Positions 60,320 through 64,000 of a DNA stretch of 64,000 nt are shown here, piece by piece. Source of the stretch: Strix aluco (lineage: Eukaryota; Chordata; Aves; Strigiformes; Strigidae); contig NC_133932.1 in the NCBI RefSeq assembly GCF_031877795.1, forward strand, positions 258,001 through 322,000, written 5' to 3'. How positions within the stretch are numbered: position 1 is the first letter of the stretch; every line of letters starts with the position of its first letter. The translations under genes and the position numbers were made by a program. The notes below the pieces were generated by a model, which saw only the letters and a list, made by a program, of their open reading frames with translations, did not search any database and had not been told where the DNA came from.

Positions 60320-60716
60320 CCCGGCCGCGGCGGCCCCGCCTGTCGGTGCGCGGAGCAGGGGCGGCGCTTCCGCCGGCGTTCAGGTACAGACGCCTCAGGC
60401 GGCGCTGCCGAACGTCTGCCCGGCGCCGCGGGCCGGTGTCCCAGGGCGGCCCCGTGTCCCAGCGCGGCCCACACCGCTCTGCTGGCGCCGCGCGGGCTCG
60501 GAGCAGGCAGGCAGCGGGGGTGCTCCTCCCTTAGCGTCCAGCCCCGGCAAAGCACAGCTCTGCTTCTCAGTCTCTCGGTCCTCCTCCGCGCCCCTGTCCC
60601 CAACCCCCTTCTCCCGTCCCCGCGCCATCCCCTGCAGCCGGGGACGTGTCCAGGGCTCGGCCCAGGATCTCTGCCCCGCTACTAGCAGCCGCCCAGCGAG
60701 GACACCCCCATTCCCT

Positions 60717-60731
60717 CCCCCCCCCCCCCCC
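60717..60731 (+). repeat. Poly-C homopolymer, 15 bases
   Basis: A run of 15 C at the edge of the CpG island. Length is uncertain for technical reasons. Confidence 0.8.
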
Positions 60732-62936
60732 TCTTCACACAACAGCCAACTGCCAGCCTTTAGCACTAGTGCCCCCCTCACTCAACACGGCACACTGCCG
60801 CCTCAGTATACATTTTACAATCCCGGGCTTTTTAAAAGCATGTTTGTTGAACTGCAGATCGGTGTTGTGTAGAGGCAGTATTTCTCATGGAAGAGAATCT
60901 CCTCAGAGTAAAAGCTCATGATGGCTGAAGTGGCAAAAATAAAACCGGGTAACCCAGAGTGGTCAATCTGTTACCCGTGTACACGGGTGCAGAGAGATAA
61001 AGGATAGAAGTGTATAACCACCATAAAATACACAACCACCCCTACCTGCAGCAGTTATAAATCTGCCTTCAACAGAAAAACTGTTCAACCTGCCCCTTGG
61101 AGCAGCAAAGGGAACACTTCAGCCCAAACTGACCAAGCCAAAGGACGGCAGAATTACCAAGACTGGACAACTGTGGATGAGGGGATGCAGCAGCTCCTTG
61201 GCATCCTCCCTCCCTTTTAGTCACACCCATGGTAGGAGAAACAGCATATGTGGATTTTATTTTTTGGAACAGCACACTTGTCAGGGTTCCAGGTGCAAAG
61301 ATCACCTGTCTCCTGAGTTCACAGGAGGTTTACAGCAGAGCAAAAATAAGGAAGAGAGTAAGTAGTGATGCCGTGTCAGCCCTTCAAGTCAAAAAGGGCA
61401 GGCTGAAACAGTTTCCCATGGTTCAGAGAAGCACGGTGTATTTCTCAAGTTTCAAAACAAAAATACCTGAAAGCACTAAATACACCCAAAAAACCAAGTT
61501 ACACACTATCACCTTCCCAAAAAAGGGAAACTTTTCAGTCATTCAGTAGAGTACCCCTATATTGAAAAAGGTTATTTGACAGTATCAAATGTTTTGGAAC
61601 TACAATTGAAGTGCAGTTGGAAGGAAAAACTACAAACACTGCTGAGACCCATGTATAAGGCCTAACAGGAACTAAACTGAAAGAGCAACAAGTAATCTTC
61701 ACTGACATCTGGAGAGGGCAATGTAAATAAAACTGCATCTCCACAGCTGGGAGTATTTTTGGTGGGTAATACATGTAAAGGTCTGTACAAATCCTCATAC
61801 AGATCAGAATCTAAAAGAATCTGTGAGACAACTGAAGAGCCACCAGTGAGCACAGAAGCACTGACTCTGTCTCTGAAACACAAAGGTAAGAGCTTCCCTC
61901 TGGCAGGAAAGCTTACTCCGAGAAGAGAGTTTCTTTCCTGCTACAGACATCATTTCCATCATCAAAATAAATAAAAATTAAAATGCCAGCAACATAGCAG
62001 CTGTCATCTCGTATTCAGTAATATAGACAGTAGTGCATGCAAAATAAAACAAGAGCCTGCAAACCTCTGGCAAATAATTAAAAAAAAAATTCCTTGAAGA
62101 TGAAAGGGACAGGAAGTAGCATACTACTTTGATTTTTCTTTTCAAAAACTGTCATTCCAGTATTATAACTAGAATTTCTGCTTAGCAGTACAAGTTTTGT
62201 AACAAACAAACTAACTACAGATAGTATGCTATAAGGCAGAAGTAGCCTTTAAATTGTGGACAGAAATGCATAAAACCATTGAAATTATTCATAGTTTGGA
62301 CTGAGCTTTGTAAAACAAGGAGTCTGTTGATAACTTGCACATTGCCTTAAAAATGACAAATAATCCTCTTAATGGCTTGGATTATACATTTCTACACAGA
62401 AAAGGTTTAAGAGCTGACTTAATGTACCTTTACTTACAGTGGATCTAAAAAGATCTGTATTTGTCATCCTCAGAGAAGCATACACACTACCCACTTTCCA
62501 TATTTAATACCCAAATACACATTTAACAACTGCGTACTTTTCACAATTCCCTGCCCAATGATGAGGAGAAATGAGCTGTATCATTTTCATAACATAAAAG
62601 CATGATGCTGAGAAGTCTGGAATTTATACAGAGACCCCTTCTATTATCTGATCATTTGTTACCTCATTTTGACCTTTCTATGAATGCTTACTATGGCCCA
62701 CCCAAAAGTATTTAATGAAATTAGTCTAAATTCCAAAATACTTACAAATGTAAAGATGTCACTGACAGTAGCTCCCTAGGATTCATAATCAGCTTCCACT
62801 CCAAAGATCAAATTCACTTCCATTTACAAAATACCTTTAGGAGAAACCGTTAATTGATTCAGAGAATTCACACAGTGTGCAACTGAACGCCTTCTGACAG
62901 AACAAGTTATGTTCAAATTGTACTGGTTTATTTACA
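60732..62936. other. Interval between NIT2 promoter and next gene
   Basis: AT-rich non-coding DNA with no recognised exon or repeat. The open frames are short and unsupported. Confidence 0.55.
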
Positions 62937-62942
62937 ACTGTA
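62937..62942 (-). terminator. TBC1D23: Candidate poly(A) signal of TBC1D23 (minus)
   Basis: TTTATT on the plus strand is AATAAA on the minus strand. In human, TBC1D23 lies directly upstream of NIT2 in the same orientation, so its 3' end should fall in this area. Confidence 0.3.
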
Positions 62943-64000
62943 GTTTATAAACAGTAACACAAACATCTTTACATGAAAAAAATCTCATTGCTGAAGTAGG
63001 CACAGAGTCAGAGACTCTTCAGGATATTTTCAGAAAGGAGTAGGAAGAGGAAAATGTAATACAACAGCTGCTGGGCAAAACTATAAATACATGAGCATTG
63101 GCCCAGGTGCAATTTCATGCAAATATCTTCAACAGTTCAAGTTCTATTGGTGTTTACTCAGATACTAAGAACAAAAAAAAGGAATTAGTTCCAGAATTAA
63201 GGTGCCCTAGCTTGATTCCTAGTAAAATAACTTAGAATAACTGTTTTTTATAAAGGTCAGTTTAACTTATTTTACCTCCTGATGATGTACAATTCACAGG
63301 TTTTGATGCAAATACTCAGAAGACCTCACGAAGCAAAGCTAATCCCTATTATTTTTATTTCACAGTTTTTGCTAATTTCCACATCAGTCTACAAAGATGC
63401 TATGCCTCGGCCGTAAGGACATTCCTGTACCGAGCTTTTTAACACAAGAACCGTTCTTGGAACAAGCAGAAAGCTGCTGATAAACAATCACATAGTTGCC
63501 ATCTCTCAAACATTAATTGATTTAGAAGATGTTTGTTAAAAGAATATAAACAAATGCTTGAATCAATGAAGGCAGTGAGTAATGAATATGTAGGTATATG
63601 GCACGTGAATCTCTTCACTTTGTGTGCATTAATTTTCTTGCTGAACACACCTTCTATCAGCACATAATTCTGTGCTGAACTGAAAGTTTTTAAATGTCTA
63701 ATTACTATCTTAGACCATTTTGTTTCTGAGGAGCAAGGTAACTTGTTTTCAACTGTCATATTCTGTCAGGAAGAATTAACTTCAATTTCAGTGCACTTCA
63801 ATGCACACTCATCTTTAGAAGAGAAACAGCCTCAACCCCTAAAATGTAAAATGTTGTGTAATTAAAAGAATCACAACCCTGTAATAAAAGCTTATTGTGC
63901 ACAATTCATTTTGGTATTTAAAAATACTCTTAGTACCAATTCCAATTATTTAACCTAGCAGAAGGTAAGACTTTTTAAAAAAAGTTAATTTTACAAATTG
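62943..64000 (-). other. TBC1D23: Possible TBC1D23 3' untranslated region
   Basis: AT-rich sequence with no recognised coding exon up to the window edge. It is assigned only from conserved gene order and the minus-strand AATAAA at 62937. The 106-codon minus frame at 63439-63759 resembles no part of TBC1D23 that I know. Confidence 0.28.

Larger units (their letters stand above)
59720..60720. promoter_or_regulatory. NIT2: CpG island and NIT2 promoter
   Basis: A block dense in CG and GC around the NIT2 start codon, between AT-rich flanks. Long open frames here on both strands follow from the GC content and the lack of stop codons. It contains a ZNF143-type motif 80-95 bases upstream of the start. 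Confidence 0.8.

Noticed and set aside
59922-60872. Plus-strand open frame of 316 codons across the NIT2 promoter
   Set aside because: It lies in a CpG island where stop codons are rare by composition. It is antisense to NIT2 exon 1 and is a low-complexity R/P/A/G protein with no family resemblance.
1-64000. CRISPR arrays, bacterial operons, tRNA or rRNA genes
   Set aside because: None seen; the sequence is vertebrate nuclear DNA and no cloverleaf or rRNA-like segment was recognised.

Overview
The window is vertebrate nuclear DNA and almost certainly avian. Its genes are split by introns, two CpG-rich promoters are present, the only interspersed repeats I could name are tails of CR1 LINEs (the typical bird retroposon), and introns are short compared with mammals. 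The species cannot be fixed from the sequence. Three protein-coding genes were assembled exon by exon with GT-AG splice sites and consistent phases: LNP1 (minus, coding 20132 to 10874, 3 coding exons, 197 aa), TOMM70 (plus, coding 23131 to 44694, 12 exons, 586 aa) and NIT2 (minus, coding 60224 to 49289, 10 exons, 275 aa).

Layout. Bases 1 to about 10.8 kb are gene-poor DNA beyond the 3' end of LNP1. They hold a CR1 tail near 8.5 kb and a possible, very decayed retroviral pol fragment near 6.4 kb. LNP1 fills 10.9 to about 22.9 kb. LNP1 and TOMM70 are head to head around a CpG island at about 22.7 to 23.75 kb, which probably acts as a shared bidirectional promoter. TOMM70 fills 23.1 to at least 46.7 kb. 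NIT2 runs the other way from its own CpG island at about 60.2 kb, so TOMM70 and NIT2 are tail to tail. Their outermost poly(A) signals lie within 20 bases of each other near 48.16 kb. From 61 to 64 kb there is no coding sequence I recognise. By synteny this should be the end of TBC1D23 on the minus strand, and one minus-strand AATAAA fits that. The order LNP1, TOMM70, NIT2 (then TBC1D23) is the same as on human chromosome 3q12, as I recall it.

Function. TOMM70 is the outer-membrane receptor that takes Hsp90/Hsp70-bound preproteins into mitochondria. NIT2 is the omega-amidase that hydrolyses alpha-ketoglutaramate and alpha-ketosuccinamate. LNP1 is a small protein of unknown function, first described as a NUP98 fusion partner. 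They share a neighbourhood, not a pathway. Key residues are intact: the TPR1-3 carboxylate clamp of TOMM70 (K96, N100, N136, K166, R170) and the E43-K112-C153 triad of NIT2.

I found no convincing new biological system. The most interesting observations are a diverged direct repeat in the LNP1/TOMM70 promoter, the interlocked poly(A) signals between TOMM70 and NIT2, a ZNF143-type element at the NIT2 promoter, and tandem splice sites in LNP1.
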